Source of the DNA: Pseudomonadota bacterium
GTDB taxonomy: Bacteria > Pseudomonadota > Gammaproteobacteria > Burkholderiales > Burkholderiaceae_C
Length of the DNA: 16,175 nt
Direction of reading: 5' to 3'
Assembly: GCA_023415035.1 (NCBI GenBank)
Contig: JAEZLX010000235.1
Coordinates: 1-16,175, forward strand
Every line of letters begins with the position of its first letter. Within the stretch, counting starts at the first letter, position 1. The notes beneath the pieces were generated by a model. It ran no database searches and had not been told where the DNA came from. It was given only the letters and a program-made list of their open reading frames with translations. Positions 1 through 7,879 of this stretch are shown here, in pieces. Made by a program: the position numbers and the translations under genes.

Positions 1-144
1 GCCAGCTCCCTGCTGATCATGGGATTTCACACCATGCTCATCGCCTTCGTGGCCGACCTGCTGGCCGCCAACCGCAAACTGATCGAAGAGGTCCGGACAC
101 TTTCTCTCGAAAACCGCGACCGGCAGGGTGGCAACGAGCGCTGA
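1..144 (+). CDS. C-terminal end of a probable family 2 glycosyltransferase (partial, 5' end outside window)
   Basis: Frame 1 is open from the first base to a TGA at 142-144 and gives 47 residues. They form a hydrophobic stretch (ending LLIMGFHTMLIAFVADLL) and then a charged cytoplasmic-looking tail with ANRKLIEEVR. This membrane segment followed by an 'ADLLAANRKLIEEV' type tail resembles the end of polyprenyl-phosphate or DPM1/ArnC-like family 2 glycosyltransferases that carry C-terminal transmembrane helices. The assignment rests on this short tail and on the polysaccharide genes that follow. No catalytic DXD region is in the window. The next gene starts inside its last 17 bases, which suggests translational coupling. 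Confidence 0.55.
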   Translation, partial: ASSLLIMGFHTMLIAFVADLLAANRKLIEEVRTLSLENRDRQGGNER

Positions 145-1222
145 CCCTTCCTGCGCCGACATACACTTCCGACCTGTGTCAAACACCGTACCGACCTCCG
201 GACGCATAACCTGGATCGATGCCGCCAAGGGTCTGGGCATCATCCTGATCGTCCTGGGCCACCTGGCATCGGTCGAACAGCCTTCTGCGTTCTACGTCTA
301 CATCTACGCCTTCCACGTCCCGCTGTTTTTCTTCATCTCGGGACTGACGCTCAAGCCCGGCAACAAGCCTTTCGGTGCGATGCTCGGCGACAAGGTCCGG
401 ACGCTGCTGGTTCCATACCTCTGCTACGCCCTGCTCGGATATGCGTTCTACCTGTCGGGTTACCTGGCTGCCAAGGCCGCCAGCCTGAGCATCGAACAGT
501 TCAACTACGGCCCGTGGCGCCCCCTGTGGGGAGTGTTCCACGGCACCCTGGGTGAAGGTCGACTTGTCAACACCCCCATGTGGTTTGTGCTGGCCCTGTT
601 CTGCGCCTTCGTCGTCGGATGGGCCATCAACACGTGGATCCGCCCACTGATTCTGCGCTGGGCCAGCGTGCTGCTTCTGTGCACGGCCGGCATTCTCGTC
701 AGCCGGCATGCCACCCTGCCCTGGAGCCTGTCATCGGCCCTGGTTGGACTGGTGTTCTTCCAAGCGGGCCATACCCATACGCTGGCGGGGCGTTGGCCGG
801 CGACGGCCCGTACGGCACTCATGCTCTTCGCGCCACTGTTCCTGCTGACGTTCGCCTCCTTCGTCAACGGCTTCGTGACCCTGGCCGACATGGTGCTGGG
901 ACAGCCACCGTGGTACTTCGTGTTCGCCTTCGCCGGCACCTACGCCACGATCCTGCTGGTGCAGGCACTCGGCCCCGCGGCCGGCTGGCTGGCCTGGATC
1001 GGAAAGTACAGCATGGCCATCATGGTCATGCACATGCTCATCATCCGGGTGGTCAAGGTGGCGCTGTCGGCCACCGTTCACCTGCCCATCGGCCAGCTGG
1101 AGACCCAGGCGGTCCCGGTCGTCCTGACGGCCGTGGTGACGGCCATACTGCTGGTACCGTGCGTCGCCTTCATGGAGCGGTTCCTTCCCTGGAGTCTGGG
1201 CAATCGCCGGGTGAGGGCATGA
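128..1222 (+). CDS. Membrane acyltransferase, family 3 (fucose 4-O-acetylase/OafA-like)
   Basis: Predicted integral membrane O-acyltransferase (Pfam Acyl_transf_3 type) of 364 residues with about ten hydrophobic helices and no extra soluble domain. The family hallmark is near the N-terminus: WIDAAKGLGIILIVLGH, ending in the conserved His at residue 45, followed by FHVPLFFFISG at 62-72. Such enzymes pass acetyl or other acyl groups across the inner membrane onto sugars. In this cluster the acceptor is probably an O-antigen or capsule residue. The start is uncertain. GTG at 128 overlaps the upstream gene by 17 bp; a second in-frame GTG at 176 would drop 16 non-conserved residues. Neither has a clear Shine-Dalgarno. 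The stop overlaps the next gene's ATG (ATGA). The acyl group and acceptor cannot be told from the sequence. Confidence 0.85.
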   Translation: MATSADPSCADIHFRPVSNTVPTSGRITWIDAAKGLGIILIVLGHLASVEQPSAFYVYIYAFHVPLFFFISGLTLKPGNKPFGAMLGDKVRTLLVPYLCYALLGYAFYLSGYLAAKAASLSIEQFNYGPWRPLWGVFHGTLGEGRLVNTPMWFVLALFCAFVVGWAINTWIRPLILRWASVLLLCTAGILVSRHATLPWSLSSALVGLVFFQAGHTHTLAGRWPATARTALMLFAPLFLLTFASFVNGFVTLADMVLGQPPWYFVFAFAGTYATILLVQALGPAAGWLAWIGKYSMAIMVMHMLIIRVVKVALSATVHLPIGQLETQAVPVVLTAVVTAILLVPCVAFMERFLPWSLGNRRVRA

Positions 1223-2181
1223 TCGGAGTCACCGGCGCCACCGGATTCGTGGGCCGCGCGCTGTGCGCGCACCTTGCGGCACAGGGCATGACCGTGCGCC
1301 GGCTGCTTCGCCAGCGCGGCAACACCACCCTGCCGGATGACCGCATGGTGGGGGAAATCGGCCCGGATACCGTCTGGTCCGATGCCCTGCAAGGACTGGA
1401 CTGTGTGGTGCACTGCGCCGCCCACGTACACCGCATGCAGGCAGGCGTGGAAGGCAACACCCCGGCCGACTACCGGCGGGTCAATACGGAAGGCACGCGA
1501 CGACTGGCTGAAGCTGCCGCCATCGCCGGTGTGCGCCGCTTCATCTTCATCAGTTCCATCAAGGTGCTGGGCGAGGCCACTTCGCCTGGAGTGCCGTTTC
1601 GCCATGACAGCCGGCCCGACCCTATCGACCCGTATGGCCAGTCCAAGTGGGAAGCGGAGCAGGCCCTGTGGTCGATCTCCGAACAAAGCGGGCTGCAGGT
1701 CGCGGTGATTCGCCCCCCGCTCGTATACGGCCCTGGCGTGGGAGCCAATTTCCTCCGCCTCATGCGGTGGATCGAATCCGGGATGCCGCTGCCACTGGCC
1801 TCGGTCAGCAACCTGCGCTCGCTCGTCTCGGTGGACAATCTGGTGGATCTCGTCGCCGTATGCCTGACACATCCGGATGCCGCGGGCGAGACGTTTCTCG
1901 CCTCCGACGGCCATGACCTGTCGACACCTGACCTGGTCGCGGCGCTGGGACATGCCATGGGTGTCCACCCCCGTCTCTGGCCGGCCCCCGTGGGGCTGAT
2001 GCGGCTGGCAGGCCGCCTGACGGGACGCGCAGGCACGGTGGAGCGTCTGGTGCAGTCCCTCCAGGTGGACATCGGTCACACCTGCCAGCACCTGGGATGG
2101 ACTCCACCTGTCTCCGTCGAGGAGGGTCTGGCACGAACCGTGGCGGGCAAGCGCGGTGTATTAGGGAAGTCCGAACCGTGA
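1219..2181 (+). CDS. NAD-dependent SDR epimerase/dehydratase, probable NDP-hexosamine 4-reductase (WbpV/WreQ-like)
   Basis: Extended short-chain dehydrogenase of 320 residues. The N-terminal Rossmann motif is VTGATGFVG (residues 4-12, GxxGxxG). The catalytic Ser is in FIFISSIKVLGE (112/113), and the YxxxK motif is YGQSK at 139-143. The ATG at 1219 is chosen because the dinucleotide-binding motif begins at once and the codon overlaps the upstream stop (ATGA). It lies directly before a phosphoglycosyl transferase and a WbpM-type dehydratase. In characterised clusters this trio makes or loads QuiNAc- or FucNAc-type sugars, with the SDR reducing the 4-keto group. That role is inferred from family and context. 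A plain UDP-hexose 4-epimerase cannot be excluded. The stop overlaps the next start (GTGA). Confidence 0.82.
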   Translation: MIGVTGATGFVGRALCAHLAAQGMTVRRLLRQRGNTTLPDDRMVGEIGPDTVWSDALQGLDCVVHCAAHVHRMQAGVEGNTPADYRRVNTEGTRRLAEAAAIAGVRRFIFISSIKVLGEATSPGVPFRHDSRPDPIDPYGQSKWEAEQALWSISEQSGLQVAVIRPPLVYGPGVGANFLRLMRWIESGMPLPLASVSNLRSLVSVDNLVDLVAVCLTHPDAAGETFLASDGHDLSTPDLVAALGHAMGVHPRLWPAPVGLMRLAGRLTGRAGTVERLVQSLQVDIGHTCQHLGWTPPVSVEEGLARTVAGKRGVLGKSEP

Positions 2182-2738
2182 AAAGAGCCTTCGATTTCCT
2201 GGTCGCCCTCACGGCAGGCGTCATCCTGCTGCTGCCCATTCTGGCGATTGCTCTTCTGGTGAAGCTGACGTCCCCTGGTCCGGCGCTTTACTGGAGCGAC
2301 CGCGTCGGCCGGTACAATCGGATCTTCCGGATGCCGAAATTTCGCAGCATGCGCATCGACGCCCCTACCGTGGCCACTCATCTGATGACCGACCCCGGAG
2401 CGTATCTCACGCCCATCGGATCGTTCCTGCGCAAGACCAGCCTGGACGAGTTGCCCCAGCTGTGGAGCATCATCAAGGGTGACATGAGCCTCGTGGGCCC
2501 GCGCCCCGCGCTGTTCAACCAGGATGACCTGATTGCCCTGCGCACGCAGCACGGTGTCGATGCCCTGGTGCCGGGCCTGACCGGCTGGGCGCAGATCAAC
2601 GGCCGGGACGAGTTGCCCATACCGGAAAAGGTGAAACTGGACGTCGAGTATCTGCAGCGGCGCAGTTTCTGGTTCGATCTGCAGATCATTGCCAGAACGG
2701 CCCTGAACGTCATCCGGCGCGAAGGTGTATCCCACTAG
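2178..2738 (+). CDS. Monotopic phosphoglycosyl transferase (bacterial sugar transferase, PglC/WcaJ-core type)
   Basis: Initiating enzyme of glycan assembly: it moves a sugar-1-phosphate from an NDP-sugar to undecaprenyl phosphate at the inner face of the membrane. The 186-residue protein is only the catalytic core. It has an N-terminal re-entrant hydrophobic segment (about 5-30, with the SPG motif at 32-34), the PKFRSM motif at 53-58, the catalytic Asp-Glu pair D90-E91 in KTSLDELPQLW, the GDMSLVGPRP signature at 101-110, and GLTGWAQINGR at 133-143. It lacks the polytopic N-terminal domain of WbaP/WcaJ, so it is nearest in size to PglC. The GTG start at 2178 overlaps the epimerase stop (GTGA), and the family motif KRAFD follows directly. 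Its neighbours predict a 6-deoxy-HexNAc substrate. Confidence 0.92.
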   Translation: MKRAFDFLVALTAGVILLLPILAIALLVKLTSPGPALYWSDRVGRYNRIFRMPKFRSMRIDAPTVATHLMTDPGAYLTPIGSFLRKTSLDELPQLWSIIKGDMSLVGPRPALFNQDDLIALRTQHGVDALVPGLTGWAQINGRDELPIPEKVKLDVEYLQRRSFWFDLQIIARTALNVIRREGVSH

Positions 2739-2760
2739 AACGCCCATGTCAGGTACCCGC

Positions 2761-4698
2761 ATGTTGACCCAACTGGCCGCCCCCATCCTCGGCATTCCCC
2801 GCCCTGCCAAGCGGGTGATCGTGCTGGCCGTGGATACGTCGCTGTGCGTGCTTACCGTCTGGCTGGCCTACTACCTGCGGCTCGGCGAATGGGTGAAGAT
2901 CTCCGGTGAAGGTTTCTGGCAACCCCAGTGGGCCGTGGCAGGGTCCCTGCTGCTCGCGCTACCCATATTCATCGTCAACGGGTTTTACCGGGCCATCTTC
3001 CGTTATTCTGGCTTGTCGGCCTTGATGACCATCATCAAGGCTGTGGCGGTGTACGGATTGCTGTACGCCTCGATTTTCACGGCCGTCGGTATCAACGGCG
3101 TCCCCAGAACCATCGGCCTGATCCAGCCCATGCTGCTGCTGCTGACGGTCGGTGCCTCCCGCATGATGGCCCGGTTCTGGCTGGGCGGCCTCTACCAGAA
3201 CCAGCTGCGACTGGCCACATTGCCGCGGGTTCTGATCTATGGTGCAGGTGATGCCGGCCGGCAGCTGGCCGGTGCCATGGCCAACAGCTACGAGATGCGG
3301 GTGGTCGGCTTCCTCGATGACGACGACCGGCTGCATGGCCACGTCCTGAATGGCCTGCCCATCTACAGCCCGGCCGACCTGCCCTCACTGGTCAACTCGC
3401 TGCACATTTCCACCGTGCTGCTGGCCATTCCTTCGGCCAGCCGCCGGCGCCGTAACGAAATGATCCAGCAGATGCGCCAGGCCCACGTGGAAGTGCGCAC
3501 CTTGCCCAGTGTCAGCGGCCTGGCGCAAGGCACGGTCAGCGTCTCCGATCTGCGCGAATTGGACATCGATGACCTGCTCGGGCGCGAACCGGTGAACCCC
3601 AACCAGCTGCTGCTGGGCAAAGCCATTCACGGGAAAGTCGTGCTCGTCACCGGAGCCGGCGGCTCGATCGGCGGCGAACTGTGCCGACAGATCCTCGCCG
3701 TGGGCCCGGCCGAACTCGTTCTCGTCGAGCAAAGCGAATTCGCCCTGTACGAAATCCACCAGGAACTGCAGGAGTTGGCCAGGGAGCCTTCGGTCACGCT
3801 CCACCCCGTGCTCGCCTCGGTGCGCGACGCCAGCCTGATGCGTGACATCATGCTGCGGTTCCGGCCCGACACGGTATACCACGCTGCCGCCTACAAGCAC
3901 GTGCCACTGGTGGAGCACAACCCGGTGGAAGGCATCCGCAACAACACCCTTGGCACGCTGACTGCCGCCGAGGCAGCTGCCGCGGCGGGGGTGGCCGACT
4001 TCGTCCTGATCAGCACCGACAAGGCCGTGCGCCCCACCAACATCATGGGCGCCAGCAAGCGGCTGGCAGAAATGACGTTGCAGGCGCTGTCGGCCATACG
4101 GCCCGAAACGCGCTTTTCCATGGTCCGATTCGGCAACGTGCTCGGCTCTTCGGGTTCGGTGGTGCCCAAGTTCCGCCGCCAGATCCAGGACGGCGGTCCA
4201 ATCACGCTGACCCACCCGGAGATCACGCGCTATTTCATGACGATTCCCGAAGCGGCGCAACTGGTGATCCAGGCCGGCGCCATGGCCAAGGGCGGGGACG
4301 TCTTCGTGCTGGACATGGGCTCCCCCGTCAAGATCCGCGATCTGGCCGTGCAGATGATCGAGCTCTCGGGCCTGACCGTCAAGGATGACGACCACCCCGA
4401 CGGCGACATCGAGATCCAGATCACCGGGCTGCGTCCTGGCGAGAAGCTTTACGAGGAATTGCTGATCGGCAACAATCCCAAGCCCACTTCTCATCCCCGC
4501 ATCATGAAGGCGCATGAGGAGTTCCTGCCCTGGCCACTGCTGCGAGAAAAGCTGAACGTGCTCGAACACGCCCTGGACACGGGCGACATGGAAACCATTG
4601 AGGCACTGCTCACGGACATGGTGGCAGGCTTTCGCAGCGAATCCACGCCGTACGGCCGAACGGACAGTGCGCCGGCACTGTCATCGAATCACGCTTGA
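2761..4698 (+). CDS. Membrane NDP-sugar 4,6-dehydratase, WbpM/CapD/PglF family
   Basis: Converts UDP-GlcNAc to a UDP-4-keto-6-deoxy-HexNAc, the precursor of QuiNAc, FucNAc and bacillosamine-type sugars. From ATG 2761 it is 645 residues, the usual WbpM size. There are four N-terminal transmembrane helices (about 24-140), a first nucleotide-binding fold (RVLIYGAGDAGRQ, 156-168), and a catalytic SDR domain beginning VLVTGAGGSIGGE (294-306). The active-site stretch TDKAVRPTNIMGASKR (419-434) has Met429 where most SDRs have Tyr, with Lys433. This is the altered Ser-Met-Lys arrangement described for WbpM, not a defect. Three starts are possible: GTG 2725 (overlaps the upstream gene), ATG 2746 and ATG 2761. 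I prefer 2761 because an AGG lies 7 bases upstream and homologues begin just before the LPRPAKR-like segment. Confidence 0.93.
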   Translation: MLTQLAAPILGIPRPAKRVIVLAVDTSLCVLTVWLAYYLRLGEWVKISGEGFWQPQWAVAGSLLLALPIFIVNGFYRAIFRYSGLSALMTIIKAVAVYGLLYASIFTAVGINGVPRTIGLIQPMLLLLTVGASRMMARFWLGGLYQNQLRLATLPRVLIYGAGDAGRQLAGAMANSYEMRVVGFLDDDDRLHGHVLNGLPIYSPADLPSLVNSLHISTVLLAIPSASRRRRNEMIQQMRQAHVEVRTLPSVSGLAQGTVSVSDLRELDIDDLLGREPVNPNQLLLGKAIHGKVVLVTGAGGSIGGELCRQILAVGPAELVLVEQSEFALYEIHQELQELAREPSVTLHPVLASVRDASLMRDIMLRFRPDTVYHAAAYKHVPLVEHNPVEGIRNNTLGTLTAAEAAAAAGVADFVLISTDKAVRPTNIMGASKRLAEMTLQALSAIRPETRFSMVRFGNVLGSSGSVVPKFRRQIQDGGPITLTHPEITRYFMTIPEAAQLVIQAGAMAKGGDVFVLDMGSPVKIRDLAVQMIELSGLTVKDDDHPDGDIEIQITGLRPGEKLYEELLIGNNPKPTSHPRIMKAHEEFLPWPLLREKLNVLEHALDTGDMETIEALLTDMVAGFRSESTPYGRTDSAPALSSNHA

Positions 4699-4703
4699 AC
4701 ATC

Positions 4704-5852
4704 ATGACCCGCCAGACTTCTCCCTCCCACCGTATCGGCCTCGTCGGCACCGGGTTCATCGCCAGCGGATTTGCCCGCCTGGTCGTCAATCATCACCCTG
4801 ATCTGGAATTGAGCGTCGTCCTGACGCGGCGTCCGCTGGACGGCGTCAGCGGTTTTCCCTTCCCCGATCGCCTCACCCAATCGGTTCAGGAACTGCTGGA
4901 CAAATCCGATCTCATCGTCGAATGCAGCGGCGACGTCCTGCATGCCACCGATGTCATCGATCAGGCGCTCAAGGCAGGCAAGCCGGTCGTGACGATGAAC
5001 TCGGAATTCCACATCACCACGGGCTCGTGGTTCGCCGACAAGGGTCTGCTGACGGAAGCCGAAGGCGACCAGCCCGGTTCAATCGCCGCCCTGCGCGAGG
5101 AGGCCATCATGATGGGTTTCAAGCCCATTGTGTATGGCAACATGAAGGGCTTCCTCAACCATACCCCGACACCCGAGGAGATGGCCTACTGGTCCTCGAA
5201 GCAGGGTATCAGCGTCGAGCAGACCACGTCGTTCACCGACGGCACCAAGATCCAGATCGAGCAGGCCCTGGTAGCCAACGCCTTCGGCGCCACCATCATG
5301 CAGCAGGGCATGCTGGGACCGAAAGCCACCGAGGTCAGCAAGGCGGCCATCGAGCTCGCGCGCCGCGCGGCCGAGTCCGGCCAGGTGATTTCCGACTACG
5401 TGCTGGCTCCCGGCAACGCAGGCGTTTTCGTCGTCGGCACGCACGACGAATCGGAATGGCGCGCGCTGAACTACCTCAAGCTGGGCGATGGCCCCTATTA
5501 CGTGCTTGTCCGGCCTTTCCACCTGTGCCAGTACGAGATCATCAAGACCGTGCGCCGGGTCCTCAACGGTGGGGGTATCCTGTTCAACAACACGTCGAGC
5601 CCTACCGTTTCCATTGTCGCCATCGCGAAGGTACCGCTCAAGGCCGGAACGCGCGTTGACCGGGCGATCGGCGGGTTCCAGCTTCGAGGCGAGGCGGCCC
5701 GTATCGCCGACGTGCCCAGGCATGTGCCCATTGGGCTGGTCCAGAATGCCGTGATCCGTCGCGATATCGAGCCGGGCCAGGTACTGACGTTCGACGATGT
5801 TGACCTGCCTGATACCCTGGCGCTGCGCATTGCCCGGGAACTGTACGTCTGA
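4704..5852 (+). CDS. Rossmann-fold oxidoreductase with C-terminal SAF domain (COG4091-like, 'predicted homoserine dehydrogenase')
   Basis: The 382-residue protein opens with a dinucleotide-binding motif, IGLVGTGFIASGFARL (11-26, GxGxxxxG). A homoserine-dehydrogenase-like NAD-binding region follows (CSGDVLHATDVIDQAL, 74-89), then TDGTKIQIE (179-187), which I associate with COG4091. At the end is a probable SAF domain (about 300-375) with RRDIEPGQVLTFDDVDLP. It is unlikely to be the methionine/threonine-pathway homoserine dehydrogenase, which has a different catalytic and ACT layout. Its place between the dehydratase and an acyltransferase suggests oxidation or reduction of a sugar or of a carbon precursor for the polymer, but the substrate is unknown. 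ATG 4704 lies 5 bp after the upstream stop. A TTG at 4695 forming a TTGA overlap is an alternative. No Shine-Dalgarno is evident for either. Confidence 0.8.
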   Translation: MTRQTSPSHRIGLVGTGFIASGFARLVVNHHPDLELSVVLTRRPLDGVSGFPFPDRLTQSVQELLDKSDLIVECSGDVLHATDVIDQALKAGKPVVTMNSEFHITTGSWFADKGLLTEAEGDQPGSIAALREEAIMMGFKPIVYGNMKGFLNHTPTPEEMAYWSSKQGISVEQTTSFTDGTKIQIEQALVANAFGATIMQQGMLGPKATEVSKAAIELARRAAESGQVISDYVLAPGNAGVFVVGTHDESEWRALNYLKLGDGPYYVLVRPFHLCQYEIIKTVRRVLNGGGILFNNTSSPTVSIVAIAKVPLKAGTRVDRAIGGFQLRGEAARIADVPRHVPIGLVQNAVIRRDIEPGQVLTFDDVDLPDTLALRIARELYV

Positions 5853-5882
5853 ACGGGGATCTGATCCGCCTCAGCCCCCGCA

Positions 5883-7874
5883 ATGACATCACCCGCTTCC
5901 ATCACCCACAGCACCCACTACCGCCCCGACATCGACGGCATGCGCGCCATTGCCGTGGGTGCGGTCGTCGTACACCACGCCTTCCCCGGGCTGTTCGAGG
6001 GTGGCTTCGTTGGTGTGGACGTCTTCTTCGTGCTGTCGGGCTATCTCATCAGCTCCATCATCCTGTCGCAGCTGAACAAGGGAAAGTTCAGCTTCACCGA
6101 CTTCTACGCCCGCCGCGTCAAGCGGATCTTTCCGGCCCTGTTCCTGGTGCTGGCCACCACATTGGTTCTCGGCTGGTTCTGGCTGACGCCCACCGACTAC
6201 AAGGCGCTGGGCAAGCACGTGCTGGCCGGAAGCGCGTTCCTTTCGAACTTCGCGTTCTGGAGCGAGGCAGGCTATTTCGACGTGGCATCGGCCACCAAGC
6301 CACTCCTGCACCTGTGGTCGCTGGCCATCGAGGAACAGTTCTACGTATTCTGGCCACTGGCCCTGTTCCTAGTGCACCGCTGGAAGCTCAACGCTCTGCG
6401 CTTCATCTGCGCCGTGCTGCTGCTTTCCTTCGCCTTCAACATGGCCATCGTCAATGACGATGCGACGGCTGCGTTCTACAACCCGCTGTCGCGATTCTGG
6501 GAGCTGATGATCGGCGCCGTGCTGGCAGCCATGCACACCTATCGTGTGGGATGGAAGGGCTTGTTGCGGCTGCCCTGTGCTGAAGAACGCTCTTCGCCGT
6601 CCACGCCGTCCGTGATCAGGGTCAACGCCCTGTCATTCACGGGTCTGATGCTGTTGGTGGTGGTGTTCGCGCTGGTACGCCCGGATAGCACCTTTCCGGG
6701 CGCCTGGGCGCTGATGCCGACGCTGGGCACGGTACTGCTGCTGGCAGCCGGACCACAGGCCTGGTTCAACCGTCACATCCTTGCCAGCAAGCCTTTCGTC
6801 TGGGTCGGCCTGATCAGCTATCCGCTGTATCTTTGGCATTGGCCATTTCTCGCCTTCTCCAACATCCAGGCCACGGACGGAGCACCGCTGTGGCAGACGC
6901 AGATCGGCTGGGTGGCGCTGGCGATCGCACTGGCTTGGCTGACTTATGTCATGGTCGAGATTCCGGTCCGCTTCGGGCGCTTCAACCGGCGCGCCACGAC
7001 CCTGGCGTTGTGCCTCGGAATGGCCACGACCGGTGCGCTGGGTGCGACAGCCCACGAAAAAAACGGCTTCGACAGCCGTTTTCCGGAAGTCGTCCGCGAC
7101 ATGATGAGCCGTGGTGGCCGCAAGGCCGTGACCGAAGGATGGCGTGAGGGTGACTGCATTCTCGACTTCAAGATGCCTGCTTCGCAATACAAGGCATTCT
7201 GCGTCGAGACCAAACGGCCTCTGGTGTTCCTCTGGGGAGACTCCCACGCATCGTCGCTCTACCCCGGCTTCAAGGCATTGCAGGAGTCCGGCAAATACAG
7301 CTTCGGCCTGGGCGAGCGCGGTGGCGCCATCTGCCCTCCGATCCTCGGCATCGAGCCGCGACCACTCTGCAAGAGCCTGAACGACTCTAGCATCGAGGCC
7401 ATCCGTGCCGCCAAGCCGGACGTCGTCATCCTGTACGCCTGGTGGCACAACAAGCGGTACAGACTCGACAACCTCGCTGCCACGGTGGAAGAGATCAGGA
7501 AAGCCGGCGTGCCCCGCATCATCATGCTGGGCGCCGTCCCTTACTGGCAGAAGGCGCTTCCGCAGATCCTCATGGACGAATGGAGGAAAGGCCCCGTGAC
7601 GCAGCTTCCGCCATTGCGGCTGAAGGTCGGCCAGGGCCTGGATCCGGAGTTGCAGGCTGCCACCGAGCGCATGCGCCAGCGCGCTCAGGCCATGGGCATC
7701 GAGTTCATCTCGGGCATGGACTACTTCTGCAACGCCGATGGCTGTCTGACGCGACTGAACGAGCAGGCCAGGCAGCCGCTGAGCTACGACTACGGCCACC
7801 TGTCGGTCAGCGCAGCCACCTGGTACATCGAGCAGATCGCCCCGCTGATCTTCCGGGACCAGCAAGGGCGCTGA
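5883..7874 (+). CDS. OafA/YrhL-like O-acyltransferase with C-terminal SGNH domain
   Basis: Two-part polysaccharide O-acyltransferase of 663 residues. The N-terminal membrane half (about 20-375) has RPDIDGMRAIAVGAVVVHH (His31/32 at the R-x-H site), GVDVFFVLSGYLI (44-56), FYARRVKRIFPAL (74-86) and WSLAIEEQFYVFWPL (145-159). The C-terminal periplasmic half is an SGNH-hydrolase-like domain. It has the Ser block FLWGDSHASSLYPG (GDSH 452-455) and the paired catalytic Asp/His near the end, DYGHLS (D636, H639), so both active sites look intact. The family typically acetylates O-antigen, peptidoglycan or exopolysaccharide, with the membrane part supplying the acyl group and the SGNH part completing transfer. 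It follows the SAF oxidoreductase by 30 bp and is the last gene of the cluster, meeting the convergent helicase gene with only 5 bp between the stops. No Shine-Dalgarno is clear at the ATG. Confidence 0.93.
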   Translation: MTSPASITHSTHYRPDIDGMRAIAVGAVVVHHAFPGLFEGGFVGVDVFFVLSGYLISSIILSQLNKGKFSFTDFYARRVKRIFPALFLVLATTLVLGWFWLTPTDYKALGKHVLAGSAFLSNFAFWSEAGYFDVASATKPLLHLWSLAIEEQFYVFWPLALFLVHRWKLNALRFICAVLLLSFAFNMAIVNDDATAAFYNPLSRFWELMIGAVLAAMHTYRVGWKGLLRLPCAEERSSPSTPSVIRVNALSFTGLMLLVVVFALVRPDSTFPGAWALMPTLGTVLLLAAGPQAWFNRHILASKPFVWVGLISYPLYLWHWPFLAFSNIQATDGAPLWQTQIGWVALAIALAWLTYVMVEIPVRFGRFNRRATTLALCLGMATTGALGATAHEKNGFDSRFPEVVRDMMSRGGRKAVTEGWREGDCILDFKMPASQYKAFCVETKRPLVFLWGDSHASSLYPGFKALQESGKYSFGLGERGGAICPPILGIEPRPLCKSLNDSSIEAIRAAKPDVVILYAWWHNKRYRLDNLAATVEEIRKAGVPRIIMLGAVPYWQKALPQILMDEWRKGPVTQLPPLRLKVGQGLDPELQAATERMRQRAQAMGIEFISGMDYFCNADGCLTRLNEQARQPLSYDYGHLSVSAATWYIEQIAPLIFRDQQGR

Positions 7875-7879
7875 GAGGG

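Noticed and set aside
580..1218. Apparent 213-residue N-terminal extension of the SDR gene
   Set aside because: The frame is open by chance inside the acyltransferase gene. The SDR dinucleotide-binding motif begins right after ATG 1219, and the extension is Arg/His/Gly/Pro-rich noise.
4144..4195. Possible loss of the catalytic Tyr in the dehydratase (Met in the YxxxK position, codon near 4045)
   Set aside because: The Ser-Met-Lys arrangement is the known state of the WbpM group, so it is not a damaging change.
3385..4569. 394-codon open frame on the - strand within the dehydratase gene
   Set aside because: It is a shadow frame rich in His, Gln, Asp and Gly with no recognisable domain, lying opposite an intact WbpM-type enzyme.
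4704..5852. Calling the SAF protein the homoserine dehydrogenase of amino-acid synthesis
   Set aside because: It has only the NAD-binding resemblance, ends in a SAF domain rather than an ACT domain, and lies among glycan genes.
5857..5867. GGATC-T-GATCC palindrome in the 30-bp gap before the second acyltransferase
   Set aside because: Five-base arms are too short to distinguish from chance, and no T-tract or promoter element accompanies them.
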